This document shows, one piece after another, positions 14,324-25,894 of a stretch of 64,000 nucleotides of DNA; position 1 is the stretch's first letter; each line of letters starts with the position of its first letter. The translations under genes and the position numbers were made by a program. The stretch lies in NCBI RefSeq assembly GCF_020360975.1, contig NW_025408675.1, forward strand, positions 62,001 to 126,000. The letters are read 5' to 3'. The stretch comes from Hirsutella rhossiliensis (taxonomy: Eukaryota > Ascomycota > Sordariomycetes > Hypocreales > Ophiocordycipitaceae). The notes below the pieces were generated by a model. That model searched no databases. It was given only the letters and a program-made list of their open reading frames with translations, and was not told the origin of the DNA.

Positions 14324-14698
14324 GAGCAACTGTGGTAGACTGTGTCCGTCGTGGTGGTGGCGGGTGGCGGATGAGGCCGTTGACAGCAGCGGGGGCGTTT
14401 CGGGTCTGTTCCTAGCATGTCTTTCTTTGCTCTTTGAGATACCAGATTGGCGAGCTTGAGGGCCGGGCAGCAATAGTGAGCTTTGTCCTAGTTTGACGGG
14501 GAGAATTCAATCAGCTACCGACACGATGGGGAACACACAGCAGCCCCTTCACCAATGCACCAGCGTTTCCCCCATGGCTGCTTCTGTCGTAAACTGCTCA
14601 ATATTCAAAGTGAGATAGAACCAAGCCCTCGGGATGCCGTTTCAGTCGCTTGCATCATCTTCGGGATCCGTCGTTGCGGTCCCCTTCTTCTTGCCCTG
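14324..14698. other. Intergenic between convergent BUB1 and APN1
   Basis: This is 3' untranslated sequence of both genes. Positions 14642-14698 hold the in-frame continuation of APN1 beyond its stop codon, described under findings. There is nothing else notable. Confidence 0.6.
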
Positions 14699-16260
14699 CT
14701 ACTGCGTCTTCTTGCCACCGGCACCTCTACTGCCCTTCTTGGCGTCCTTTGCCGACTTCTTATCCACCTGGTCCTGAATCCTGCTCCTCTCGCCCGCGCC
14801 CGTAGCCTGCAGCCCCGCTTCCTTGGCCCTGAAGTCGTCGCCCTCCGGGTCCATGCCGACGAGGCTCTCGAGCAGTTTGATCTCGTCGGCCCAAATCTGC
14901 TTGTCCTCGACCGTCTTGCCGTCGGCGCCCTTGCGGTCGATGGGCGTCTCGAGCACCATGGGCATGCCGCGGAAGGTGTCATCGTTGACGATGCTATGGA
15001 AGGCTCGCAGGCCGAGGAAGCCGGTGCCAATGTTGGCGTGGAGGTCGCGGTTGGAGCCAAGGGGAGCCTTGCTGTCGTTGACTGTCATGCGTGATCAGTG
15101 GGAAGCGGTTAATTTAGGTCGCTTGGCGAAAACCCTATTTCTGCGAGGCAACTCGCTGCTGGAGAGAAAGAGGGAGCAGGATACTTACGGTGAAAGGCTT
15201 TCAAGTACTTGAAGCTCACGGTCTTTTCAAACGATTCCATTGTCGTTTTGAACGCCTCGTTCGTCCGCAGGTCGTAACCGGCAGCAAAGGCATGGCACGT
15301 ATCGATGCAGACGCCCACGCGGTCCTTGTCCTCGACGAGGTCTATAATGTCCCTCAGATCCTCCCACGTCGACCCAATGACGTTGCCGCTGCCCGCCATG
15401 TTCTCGAGCACCGTCACCACCGTCTTGGTCTCCCTGTGGGAGCTGTTGAGCTGGGCCGCAATGCGCCCAATGGCCGCGGGCCGCGTGTCGCCCAGGGTCG
15501 AGCCCGGGTGGAAGTTGTACAGCCCGATGCCGAGCTGCTCGCACCGCTGCAAGTCGTCGACGAAACTCTTGTAGGCCTGGGCAGCCTTGGTCGCGTCCGA
15601 CTGCGCCAGGTTGACGAGGTAGGACCCGTGCGGGAGGGCGTGCTGGGCGGCGCTGTAGCCATGGTCCTTGCAGCCGCCGAGGAAGAGGTCGCGCGCCTCG
15701 GCGCTCATGGGCGGGTTGTCCCACTTGCGCTGCGACTTGAGGAAGAGAGCGAAGGAGTTGGCACCGATTTGCATCGCATTCGTGACCGAGTTGTTTACGC
15801 CTGTTGTGGCGGAGAGCAAGTCAGAAGACGACAAGTCACAACGCACGTACTTGGCCAAGTCGATCAATTCATGCGCGGGCTTCTGGGATATTGTTAAAGG
15901 AACAGACATACCTCCTGCGGCGCTGACATGGGCGCCAATGTACATGGCCTTGCCCAGCGACGCCACAGCCGTCCGCTCTGCGAGCGGCATGCTGTCGTCG
16001 CCCTTTGCCTTGGTCTTGGCCTTGGCCTTGGGCCTCTTTGCAGCTCTAGGCACCTCACCCGAGTCCGACTCTACCGCTTCTGGCTCTGCTTTGCGCTTTG
16101 CCGCGGCTTTGGCCGTGGCTTTGGACGCAGCTTTGGATGGAGGTTCCTCGACTCGAGTGGTGGCCTTTGCCGTCGTGCTCGAGGTTGCTGCCTCGGCCTT
16201 GGTCGCTGGGCTTTCGCTGTAGTCGACGGCTGGCTTCCTGCGCGACGAAGTACGAGCCAT
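14699..16260 (-). CDS. APN1: AP endonuclease 1 (endonuclease IV family, Apn1)
   Basis: Apn1 cleaves DNA 5' of abasic sites and removes 3' blocking groups in base excision repair, in nucleus and mitochondria. Three exons on the minus strand, 16260-15912, 15800-15189 and 15081-14699, give 447 aa. Residues 1-100 are Lys/Ala/Thr-rich with basic clusters (KRPKAKAKTKAK), a likely nuclear-targeting extension. The TIM-barrel follows with GAHVSAAGGVNNSV, rebuilt across intron 1. Next come the metal and active-site motifs HGSYLVNLA, NFHPGST, VLENMAGSG and GVCIDTCHAFAAGYD. AFHLNDSKAPLGSNRDLH is restored across intron 2. The tail ends GGKKTQ at a TAG. The next 18 codons stay in frame, are again Lys-then-acidic and end in TGA, which suggests a recently gained stop or readthrough. 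Confidence 0.93.
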
Positions 16261-16684
16261 CTTATCGGCGAGGATACGCGTAATTTGGAATGTGACGAGT
16301 GAGTGGCAACAAGGCTCGGTCGGCTTTGTGCCTTCGAAAAGCTGTCAATGGCCAGGCGCGGTTGAAGTACGGCGACGCCGGAGCCGCGGTGGGTGACGCG
16401 CTGTCATGTGACCGGGACGACATACTCTATCTTGTATTACGTCATGCTTCAACGTGACCGAGATGGATCAACTTGGCTGGCACGGCGACTTGTCCATCCA
16501 TCTCTCCCGGGCCTTGTGAGACTGTTGCGATGGAGATATATCATCCGAGTCGCTCTTTCTGGCGATGCGCTCGTCAAAAGACCTACTGCCGTTTGACCAC
16601 GAGTTGGGGATTGAAGCCGCAAGGTTTAAAAGTAAATATCGCGAATACGGACAATGCGCAAGTGATTCAACAACTGCTATCGTT
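16261..16684. other. Intergenic APN1-DGA1
   Basis: This is the APN1 promoter and DGA1 3' region on the same strand. No gene, RNA or repeat was recognised. Confidence 0.55.
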
Positions 16685-18237
16685 TTAGGAGATAATTTGA
16701 AGCTCTGGTGCTGGGCCGTTCGAGAACTGATCCTTGTACGCCTCAAAGAGCCGCTCCACCTCGTCAACGTACAAGTCGTGATAGCGGTCAATCACCTCTT
16801 GCGGCGGCTGGGCCCCGTATGACTCGTCGACTTCAATCGGCTTGCCCACGACAATATTCACCTGCCGCCTGTACGGCATCAAGCCAACATCGTAGTTGAG
16901 CAGGCCTCGGCCGTGCAGCGCCGGAATGGTAAACTTGAACACCTTGAGGACGAACATCTGGACCTTGTGCACCATGGGGTGTGTCTTGGGGCTTAGCTGG
17001 TCGTACAGGTCGTTCTCGCCGAACCCGATGACTGGCACTAGGTCTGCCCCAGTGCGGAGCGCCATTTTGACGAAACCCTTGCGGCCCTTGAGGATAAGCC
17101 GCAGCGTGCCGGGCTGAGCCTCGAGCGACTCGCGGGCGCCGCCAATGACAATGGTGACGGCGCGGCCTTGACCGTCGTTATTGGGCCCTCCCTGGGATAG
17201 AGTGTTGCGGATCGAGCCCTTAGAAACAGATCGTATACCCATAGCCAGTATCCAGTCGCGGTAAAAGGGGAGGCGGAAGTTGGAGTCGAGTGTGAGAAGA
17301 CTGTTAGTGATGCCAGGGAACTTGTCCGCAAAGCCAAGCGCATTGGTCGCAAAGGCACACCACGCGCCGTGTGATATGATTCCATGCGGGTGATAGCCAA
17401 GAATGTACCTTCTGTTGGGCGGTAAATCGTGCGTCTTGTGTAGTCGCATGGGGAAATACGTGGCAAAGAGCCTCCAGAGCGGCAGCGACCTCAGCTTTTC
17501 GGATCGAAAAGACAGCTTCCCATCCGTGGCCGCGGCAGATACGGACAAGTGAATCAAATAGGGCACAAGAATAGGCCAGGTCAGGGGGTTTGCGCAGGTG
17601 AACCAAAAGAGCGAGGTCATGACGATGATTGACATGCAGTGGAAGAAGACGGCCGCGGTCTGCAGGCGTCGGCCCATGGGCATGCGGAGAGGGGCGAAGC
17701 GTATTCCCCCAGCTCTCCAGGCCTCCTTCTCGTGGCCAAGGTGTGAGTTTGTATGGGTGAGCCGAGGATACGACGTTTCGTCTTGCTTGGCCGTGCCATT
17801 CTGCTCTGCCTTGGCCCACGTTGTCCCCTTGGCGGCCTTTTTCGGAGCAGATGCGGCGACGGCGTAAGACCTGGGGCCACCGTTGGGCGACGTCTTGGCT
17901 GCGCCGTTGGTCACCTTGGCAATCGGGGTAACGAGCTCCTGGGAGTCGCCGTCGGAATCCTACTCCATATCAGCCGTTGCGCACACGGGTCGGGGTTTGG
18001 AGAGCGCGGCACGAGCACCAGCGCTCAAACTTACCATCAGGAGTGTCTCGTCGCTGCTTTCTTGCTGCAGCGGCCGCCGCCGAAGTTTGTCGCTGGACCT
18101 GGGGGCCGTCGCCACCTTTTCGTTGGCGTCGACTGCCTCGGCGTCTGGCCCGGCGTTAGCATTGCGTCGGAAGCTGCGACCTGAATCTCACTTCTCTGCA
18201 GGGACGCAGCCCGCGCGACGTCGGCGCTGGTTGTCAT
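16685..18237 (-). CDS. DGA1: Diacylglycerol O-acyltransferase, DGAT2 family (Dga1)
   Basis: Dga1 transfers an acyl group from acyl-CoA to diacylglycerol to make triacylglycerol at the ER and lipid droplets. I place exons at 18237-18192, 18144-18035 and 17959-16685 (476 aa). The first intron is only 47 nt but has GTGAG, a GCTAAC branch site and CAG. The N-terminal 110 residues are hydrophilic, with acidic SSDETLL and DSDGDSQEL patches. One or two adjacent membrane segments lie at about 135-175 (VFFHCMSIIVMTSLFWF, PLTWPILVPYLIHL). The catalytic YHPHGIISHGAW, the FRLPFYRDW block, VIGGARESL, GRKGFVKMALRTGADLVPV and FGEND all match DGAT2. Third-exon identity is secure; the two small 5' exons rest on splice signals and frame. 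Confidence 0.9.
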
Positions 18238-19412
18238 CTTTGGTCAAGAGGCTGCTCCTTGGCGGAGCTTGAGGTGATGCGATGCGATGGACAGGGAGCA
18301 GTGGCGAGGAATGGGACGGACGCGCCAGAGGAGGGACTGGTGATCCCTAAATAAGGGCACCTCCAAGGTTCGTGGGATCGGGGGGGCTAAGGGTTTCAAT
18401 GAGGCATAGACATCAATTGTACTGTAACCAGTACTTATTAAACAAGGTTCACCCTTTGCATCGCGCCATCTTGCGCATGGCCGCCGGCCCATCTACCCTG
18501 TACATACCCGCACCGGCCCCTCCAATGACGTCGCGCAGGCAAGGCCATTGAACGTGCTCCGTACCGACGCCGTCCTCGGCAGACACGTGAAGATGGTCTC
18601 TGCCCATTACTCGGCCCTGGCTCCAGTTCCTAGCAAACACGCAAGTAGGTAATGTCTGCCGCCGAGCGATGGTAAACGTGCCTAATACCTAGCCCACGGA
18701 AAGGTCATCGATACCGTGCAGTGCAAGCCAACCGACATGGGCACGGCAAGAGAGACAGACGCCTTTCTTTTCTTCGCTACCCTGGATCCATGTCTTGCCC
18801 AAATCGGCACTCGGCCCATGTTTACCCTCACCGAGGCTGCATGGCCCCAAACTCTTCACGCTACCGAATCGGACCGCATGCCGACGGCGCGCCGAGCCCT
18901 CCGACAAAACGTGGACGAGGAACGGACCGGCACAGTCCATTGTTCTGTCGTCTGGCCTCCGACGCCATGGAGCCACAGGCTGCGTCGGAGCCCACGCCAA
19001 AAGAGTCCCTTGCTCCCATCCCATCCATAAGACATTGCTGCCGATCTACTCGTATACGCTCGCGGAGGGCTTCGGGCAAACTCTCCCGGGAGGCGCATAC
19101 ATTTATATGCGTACTGTACCTTACCATTCGACATAACGAAACTTGCCCCACAAGCAAAGCGACACTCATGCCTTCGCCACTTCGGAGTCGCACGTCCCTG
19201 CCATCCAATGCCCTTCCATCATTTCCTCGCCCCCTAAACGCCATGGCAGGACGGAGCCCTTTCCGCCGCCGCCGCCAGCCAGGGCCGTGAGTGTACGTAT
19301 GCTGCCTTCATGCAAGTCCCTAGCAAGTACGAGACGAGAAGAGATGCAGCGAGACGTGTGCAAATGTCTTTTCTTGCCCCCTTCTCTTCTTATATAACCT
19401 GCAGACATTCCC
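18238..19412. other. Intergenic DGA1-zinc-finger gene
   Basis: This contains the DGA1 promoter and the 3' region of the zinc-finger gene. A plus-strand frame of 189 codons at 18721-19290 has no ATG, is Arg/Pro/Ser-rich and resembles nothing known. A GTACTGTAC copy lies at 19111-19119. Confidence 0.55.
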
Positions 19413-21233
19413 TCATGCCGTCGCGGCGCCGTCGCGCGTCTCCAGCTGCCTCTTCAGGCCCGTGACCTCTTGATCGAGTGTGGTGACTTTATCAGACAGC
19501 GACTTGACCTTGTCCTCTAGCGTTTGGACATATGCCCACACGCTCGGGTCACTCTGTGCAAACATGTTGCCGCTGTCACCGCTGGGCTGCGTCCCGCTTG
19601 GCGCGCGTCCGTGGGAGAAGCCTGTCGAGCCGGGTGCGGCGAAACCAGGGTGCGAGAGCCCCGGTAGCTTCGGCCGAGGCTGCCCGCCGTGCGGGGACTG
19701 CAGCTCAGATTGCCTCCTACCCATTTGCTGTTGCTGAAACTGCTGCGACAGGCTTGGCGATCGCTGCCGCGCGACACCAGACGCGTCGTGTGCTTGAGCG
19801 CCAGGGCTGAGTGGCTTTGGACTCTCCGTCATGCCAGACTGGGAATATATGCTCGCGGTCCCGGCGGCGGCGGGCACCGACGAGGTGCTTGTGTTGGCGG
19901 CAGCGTGACTGCTAGCCATGCTATTCGATACGCTCGTGGAGCCGTTGTTGGCCGAGCTGGTCTGAGCGGCGTTGACGTTGGGAGGGAAGAGGCCGCCCGG
20001 CGTGGGCCTCGGGCCTGCTGGCGGATACGTGCGCGAGTGTGCGCCAAAAGCCTCACCCTGAGTGCCGGGAGCGTGTTGCGACCCTAGGCTCGGCAGGCTC
20101 TGTCGTCTCAGCTCTTCGTCGTCGGCATTGTCGTAGGCGATGCCCGACATGGCAGACTCGTCCCCTTCGCCCATGGCACCGTCCAGCTCTTCTCCGTCAG
20201 CAAAGCTGCCCATGCTGGCCCTTCGTCCGGCGCAACCCCCAGCGCCTTTGCTGTGCCTGGCCAAGGCATCTCCTCTGGCGAACTTGCGATCGCACTTTGG
20301 GCACACGTGAGGCTTCTCGCCTGTGTGCAGCTTGCCGTGCCTCTTCAAGTCATGGAGCCGACGGAAACGCATCTGGCACTCTGTGCACACATAGGGCTTT
20401 TCCTGGCTGTGCGTCAGGAGATGGCTCTTGAGATTGTGGTGACGCGTGAACTCGGTGTTGCAGTAGGGACACTTGTGCTTCTTGCCGCCCGTCGATGTTG
20501 GCGAGCCGTGAATTTGAGCCGGCACGGGGAAGCTCATGCCCCGGGCCGATTGCTCCGGCAAGGCGCCCGAGGTCTGAAGCGACCCGGGGTACGACAGGGA
20601 GCCTGGCTGTGGTCGCTCGTCCTGTGTCGCCACTTGGTGTGCCGAGAGCTGATCAGACTTGCCGCCGTCAACCTCCATGGGCGTCGGGCTCTCCGTGATG
20701 GGTATGGCGGCCATGCTCGATGCGCTCTGTGGACTCGACCCGGCGTGTTCGTCGGGGCGGGGGCCGGCGCCTGGGGGTATTGACAGGGCCGCAACCGCCT
20801 TGACGGCCGGGTCCATGTTGGCGGTCGGCGCAACCTGGGGCGCGTCCGCAGGACGGCTCATTGCCTGAGTCGCCGCCGACATGAGGGATTCTAGGGCCCT
20901 GTGGCTGGGGTTGGGACTGGTCGGGAGGGGGGATGTGGGCGCCGGCTCCTCGTATCGTCGACGGCGCTCGTCCTCGAGCGCTGCGGCGCCCGTGAGCGGC
21001 GGAGGAGACTTTGTGGTTGTCGCCAGGGCCAGGCGCGCCGACTTGGTCGGGGAGCCGAGAGGATTGATGTGCTGGGTGGCCTGGGCACGTGGCGAGGCAG
21101 ACTCGGAGTCGCGATGTCGCTTGGGCAGCCTCGCGATGCCGTCCAAGGAGACGAGGGTGCCGGGCGGGGAGTTGGCACGCGGACAGGCGGGTGGCGGCGC
21201 TTCAGTTGCAAGAGCGCCAACGCTTGATGCCAT
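19413..21233 (-). CDS. C2H2 zinc-finger transcription factor with C-terminal coiled coil (Azf1-like)
   Basis: This is a single-exon gene of 606 aa, read as a nuclear DNA-binding regulator. The N-terminal 250 residues are Pro/Ser/Ala-rich and disordered. Three tandem fingers span about 252-335: CPYCNTEFTRHHNLKSHLLTH, CTECQMRFRRLHDLKRHGKLH and CPKCDRKFARGDALARHSKG followed by GGC. The third finger ends with Cys rather than a second His, which is seen in related fungal factors. Linkers are SQEKPYV and TGEKPHV. After an acidic patch and a long Ser/Gln/Gly-rich region, the last 40 residues form a heptad-like segment (VQTLEDKVKSLSDKVTTLDQ), likely for dimerisation. I recall similar proteins named Azf1-like in Pezizomycotina, but the target genes cannot be told from sequence. 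Confidence 0.85.
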   Translation of the reverse strand: MASSVGALATEAPPPACPRANSPPGTLVSLDGIARLPKRHRDSESASPRAQATQHINPLGSPTKSARLALATTTKSPPPLTGAAALEDERRRRYEEPAPTSPLPTSPNPSHRALESLMSAATQAMSRPADAPQVAPTANMDPAVKAVAALSIPPGAGPRPDEHAGSSPQSASSMAAIPITESPTPMEVDGGKSDQLSAHQVATQDERPQPGSLSYPGSLQTSGALPEQSARGMSFPVPAQIHGSPTSTGGKKHKCPYCNTEFTRHHNLKSHLLTHSQEKPYVCTECQMRFRRLHDLKRHGKLHTGEKPHVCPKCDRKFARGDALARHSKGAGGCAGRRASMGSFADGEELDGAMGEGDESAMSGIAYDNADDEELRRQSLPSLGSQHAPGTQGEAFGAHSRTYPPAGPRPTPGGLFPPNVNAAQTSSANNGSTSVSNSMASSHAAANTSTSSVPAAAGTASIYSQSGMTESPKPLSPGAQAHDASGVARQRSPSLSQQFQQQQMGRRQSELQSPHGGQPRPKLPGLSHPGFAAPGSTGFSHGRAPSGTQPSGDSGNMFAQSDPSVWAYVQTLEDKVKSLSDKVTTLDQEVTGLKRQLETRDGAATA

Positions 21234-22403
21234 AGACGCTGGAAAGGGGGGGGGACAACTGGAATTGGTACGAATCTATGGCCAGTCAAGAGCGTGCAGT
21301 CGCAATCAGAGGCAGCTCGAGCTCACGAGGCATGTCGAGGCGGATCGTCGAACGAGGTGTGGCTGAAGAAGGTGGCGAGAGCTCTCTCTCTTTTTTTTTC
21401 CTGCTTCGATGTCGTCGGCGTCGAGAGGGAGGGTACGGGTGCGGCGAGGGCGAGACGAGACTGTGGCGTAGAAATGGGCTGCGCTGGCAACCGGTGACAT
21501 GAATCAATCCGCTGCTACAGTGAAAAAATCCACAACAGGAAACATCAAGGGCCAGTCCGTCGCGGCGGGGACGACGGACGACAGCGGCACCGTGAGATGC
21601 GAGACGGAGGGTTGAGTTGAGAGTTGAGGATGAGAAGAGAGAGGCCGAATCCAAGGCGCGGAAGCAATGGGCAGTGTTCAGTTGCTTCAGCAGGAGGGTG
21701 CGCAGGAGCTGGCAAGTGCTCTGCGCCAACGCCACAAATGGCGCACCAGGCGGCGACTCAGCGAGGCAAGCGCGAAGGATCTTTTCCTCGGTGGGATTGG
21801 GCGTCAGCCAGAGGTCCCATTTGGCGTGGCGTAGCAGGGGGCTGATGCACAAAGTAAGGTACATAAGGTAGGTAGGCAGGTACCTGGGTACTGTAGATTG
21901 CGCACGGTCGACCTCGCGAAATTGTTGAGTCAGCACCCTCAGCTTCTTCTGTCATCCCAAGTACAGCTTGGTGGGATGTGATATGCTCTGTCCGTCTGTG
22001 AGGCAGCTCGGCGAAGCCTCAACCGGGCAGTTGGCCTTTTCTCCGCGTTTCAAGGTGCCTGGGCGCATATTCGACAGGTATCTACGGATACGAGGAGCGA
22101 GTCAACAAAAAAAAACCCCCTTTGGCTCCGTTGTGTAAAGAGTACCTCGCACGCTAACGACCGCAGGGCGGGGTCGGTGAGGCTGAGGTTCTGCGGGCCA
22201 CAGCACCAGCCCCCTTGGCCCCCCTTCCCTACCTGCCTAAGGTAGGTAGGGAGGTACCTTCCGTACTCGCATAGGTACCTTCCCTACCTACCTAGGTGCG
22301 TAAGTACCTAGGTACCTAGGTATTCGAGCAAGTACTTCGTACACGGTGGACCCCAGATCTGAATGGATATGCGGCTCGACATTACTCCGAAGATTCATGC
22401 CCG

Positions 22404-22718
22404 TCAGCACCTTGGGTAAGCGTCCTTGCGACCCTCCATAGGGGAGAGAGATAGATGGGTTACGCGCCTGTAATCTTTTGCCTTTACGGGCTCGACACAG
22501 CCCTGCCAAGTACCCGCAAAGTCTTACCGCTGCTGCTGGACCAGGGGAAGCTCGGGCACCATCACCGGTAGTTGCAGCGCCTCCATGAGCTTGTGGACGG
22601 TCTCGAGGAAGAACAGCGGCTCGCTTGAGCCGCAGACCTGCGGCGTATACAAGAGGTGCCGACTGTACTTTGTGCATGAGGCGCGACAGGGGCAATCGAT
22701 TGTCTCACTCAGGGACAT
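22404..22718 (-). CDS. Possible small spliced gene, 84 aa, unknown
   Basis: An ATG frame starting MSLSETIDCPCRASC runs 22718-22528. It is followed by a GTAAGA donor and a TTACAG acceptor 60 nt on; the second exon 22467-22404 keeps the frame to TGA, giving 84 aa. The middle (LFFLETVHKLMEALQLPVMV) looks more protein-like than neighbouring frames. I recognise no family and there is no clear branch site. It may be a remnant or chance. Confidence 0.2.
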
Positions 22719-25700
22719 CTTGACCTCTTGATACACGCGCAATCCTGCTCAGCTACTGACCGAGTCTGTCGCGCCGAAAGGGACAGAGGGCAACGACAAA
22801 GAATGACTTCTCCGTATAGAGCCTGGGGTGTTACGCGCAACTCCTAGTGGTGACTGCTGGCGACTGGGTCTTGAAGTGGGTTGGACCAAAGCCGTTGCGG
22901 CGTAGACATTGTAAAAGTCGCCGTGAAGTCATCGCTCTGCCTGCAGGCTGCCTGCAGAGGACGTGCAGGAACACAAACAGATGAGCTCATGCGCAACCCT
23001 TGTCGCTATTCCTCGACGCCAGCCCCTAATGATGTCGTCGGTCGCGAGGAGGCGGTGCGTCGCAGTTGCGAATGACAAGCGAAGTTGCCGTCGGGACCTA
23101 CTCGGTACATGACGACGCCCCAATTGGAGCTGGGGCAGCTCGCCACGTGCGAGCCGTTTCCATGCCGGAAAGTCGACGAAACAACATGTCTCACGACCCT
23201 ACGCACGGCCGAGTCGGTCACCGACGACAAGACTTGATGTGTAGCTCAAGGCCACAAATAACTCGCAAGGCGTAGTTGTGGCAGACGGGCCAATCGATGG
23301 CACCACACGTCTGGATGCACTCAAGGAGGCCTGGGGTTGACTGAAATCGAGCGAATGGATGGCTGTCCGGTGGAGACGAGTGCCGATTGCACCCAGTCAT
23401 CTGTCGACGATCCGATAGAATCCAAGGAGCAACGCCATCGTAGCTTGGACATCAGTCAGAGTAGCATCATCCCTGTTCATCAGTGGTGTACTGTACGCAG
23501 GAGAGTCTTTTCGGGAGGAGAGATGCTGTCTGGTCCCTGCGATTTCGATCCAGAAGTAGCCCCGATCGATGTCATCGATGATTTGCGTGCGAGATGCGAG
23601 CTGGAGGATCCTGTCTCGGGTCCGGCCGGTGCTTGGAGACGGGTTCGGGATGTTTTTGTTCTCTTTTAGCTGACTGACGTCTGTTGTTGTTGATGGTTTC
23701 CTGGGGGGGGGGGCTTTGCCGTACTCGGTAGCGATGGGGCGTCGAATTAAGATGCCGCCGACTGGAAAAGCCGCCCTGTTTTAGACGATTTCATTCCCTC
23801 TGTTTGCTCTTTGGCGTGGATCGACAGCCCGGAGATGTGCGCACGACTGACTCGAGTCCGCGTGGGACTTGCAAGGGATGAGGGCAACAGCGAATCAGGC
23901 AAGGGCGCAAGGGGAAGGCGGGGGCCAGAAGTACCCGTTCCGTTGGATGAGCAATTTTATGCGCGAATAATTTGTGTCGGTAGAGAGGGAGGCCTGGCCT
24001 CGTTGTAGACTTCTCCCTGGAGCTGAAAGTCGCCATGAAACCTGGTTGCATGCATATGCGCTGGAGGCTTCTATGCCTGCACGCACGTACGGAGTATGCA
24101 AAGCATCGACAATGCCTGCGATGGAACGCTCGCCCAATCTTCTGCTTCGGTCGTACGGCTGCGCTCACTCAGCCCGCGGCCGGCATTCAATGCGATAAAT
24201 GCGATGAAAATGTGTTCCAGCCGGACCAATGGCGGTTTTCGGACAAGACGCCTTGGCGAGCGTTGCCTTTGTGCTTGTACAACAAGCACATCAAGCACAA
24301 CTGGGACGGACGAAGCATCGACGGGCAAAAGTCAGCGTGCCGCCGGTACGGAGTACTCGGCACGGCACCGACGGTGCAGACGTTTGCGCTAAGCGGCTTC
24401 CAGGCTCTTCCACCGCGCCGCGTACGGAGTACCTGTAAGTTACAGCAAGTCGGCGGGGTGGGTAGCAGCGCGTCTGCAAGAGGCTTAGCGCTAGGCACTC
24501 GAAGCAAGGCACGGAGCTGGCGCCGCAGGCTGAACAAAGTACCTTGTATAGTTATCTGCACGTGCTCTTCTCCCTGGCTTGTGCCAACGACTATTTGCAT
24601 CTTAACGCCTCCTGCTATACCCAACTAACCTCGATGCCATTTTTATCACGTACGGTAAATTGCGGTGCCTGAACACTTGCTAATTGGGCTGGCAACGACA
24701 TGGATCCTCCCCAGACGTGTTCCTGGCATGGCTGGGAGAGGGTGGGGACGTCGTCTATGGGACCTGGTGAAGCCCTTACCATCCCAAGACATCTGCAATA
24801 TTTTGCCCCCGGCATACTGCAGAAAGCTAATGGCCGGCCCCTCGTTTTGCAGGGTTAAGAGTAAGAGGGGTCAGTCAATATGCAAGGCACAGAGCCCAAA
24901 AGGCTTGGAGGCGCCTTGTTCTTTAATCTTGCAGTCTCTCCGCCGCTGCTTGTGTATGCGTATGTATGTAAGTTGTCGGGACAGTTGAACAGGTTTCGAC
25001 TAGAATACTAACACGTTGGTACATAGATGCCAATACCATGAATGGCTTGGAGACCGTTATATGACCATGCACGCGTGGGCCGGTCTCCGTGCCCCATCAG
25101 CTCGGCCCTCGGCCGCAAGACCGTTGGGCACGGAGCCGCCGGCGTAGCGTGTCGGAAGTTCAGGCCGATGGGAAAGCCTCCACTTCCGTGTATTTTGCTG
25201 TTCCTAGCAACCAGTTCGTCTCATTCGATCGTGAAGGCCTCGCCGTGTTGTGGTACCGGTACCCCCAGTTCTACAGTAGCATGGACTGATGGAGCCAGGT
25301 AAAGTGGATTCGAGCTGGCATAGACCGCCGAATTGCATCGCCAAGAAACCATGCTGGGGCATGGCATGTAATCTCCCACGTTCGCGCGCAGGCGAGAGCC
25401 TCACCCACTCTGGACCCCCCCCTCTTCTTCTTTTTTTGGGTTCGCCCGCTTGCCTGCCTTCCCCTGGAGTGTGTGTAAGTGTGTCTGTTCTCCGCTCTCG
25501 TGCCTGGCCATGGCTTTCGCCTTTTCACTCCCTCGTCCTCCTCCACCTTGCTCTTCTCTCCTTTTCCCTGCTCGCCGCGTCCCTTCCTTTCAAACGGAGA
25601 GTCCATCCCATGCTCTCTCCATCACGCTCCTTTTCTTTATCTTGTTAGCATCGATATATCTATCTGCTGCTTGCTGCAGCCTACACCGTCCCTGGTAGCC

Positions 25701-25732
25701 GAAAAAGCATCAATATTCTACAACATCTAACG

Positions 25733-25812
25733 GTAAGTTGCGTCGATTGGACATTCTCCCACGTGGCGGTGGCCGTTGGACTCTAAGACCCCTTATTTCT
25801 GCTTTCATACAG
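25733..25812 (+). other. Candidate 5'-UTR intron of the SUN gene
   Basis: The donor is GTAAGT at 25733. A proximal acceptor (CATACAG, ending 25812) would leave two short uORFs in the leader. A distal AG at 25889, preceded by GCTAAC at 25860-25865, would remove both and leave only five bases before the ATG. Both are inferred from signals only. Confidence 0.35.
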
Positions 25813-25894
25813 ACAGAGATGGACAATCAACCCCTGCCTCTGGTGTAGATCATAGCCCGGCTAACATCATGTCTGGGAAAGATTGCAAGAAGCA

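Larger units (their letters stand above)
21234..25894. other. Gene-poor 4.7-kb intergenic region
   Basis: Apart from one weak small-gene candidate at 22404-22718 I can support no gene here. There is a cluster of TAGGTACCT/ACCTACCTAGG motifs at about 21850-21890 and 22230-22325. Three perfect TACGGAGTA copies lie at 24088-24096, 24347-24355 and 24423-24431. A G-run sits near 23703 and a GTACTGTAC copy at 23488. Frames such as 24035-24628 (197 codons) have unnatural composition. The last 550 bp (CT-rich from 25380) are the promoter and leader of the SUN gene. Confidence 0.5.

Noticed and set aside
18721..19290. 189-codon plus frame upstream of DGA1
   Set aside because: No ATG start, Arg/Pro/Ser-rich, overlaps other open frames on both strands.
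23337..23669. 110-codon plus frame in the gene-poor region
   Set aside because: Starts with TTG, and neither the whole nor the ATG-initiated part resembles a known family.
24035..24628. 197-codon ATG frame in the gene-poor region
   Set aside because: Rich in Arg, Cys and Trp without any recognisable domain; the region is also open in other frames, so it looks like chance.
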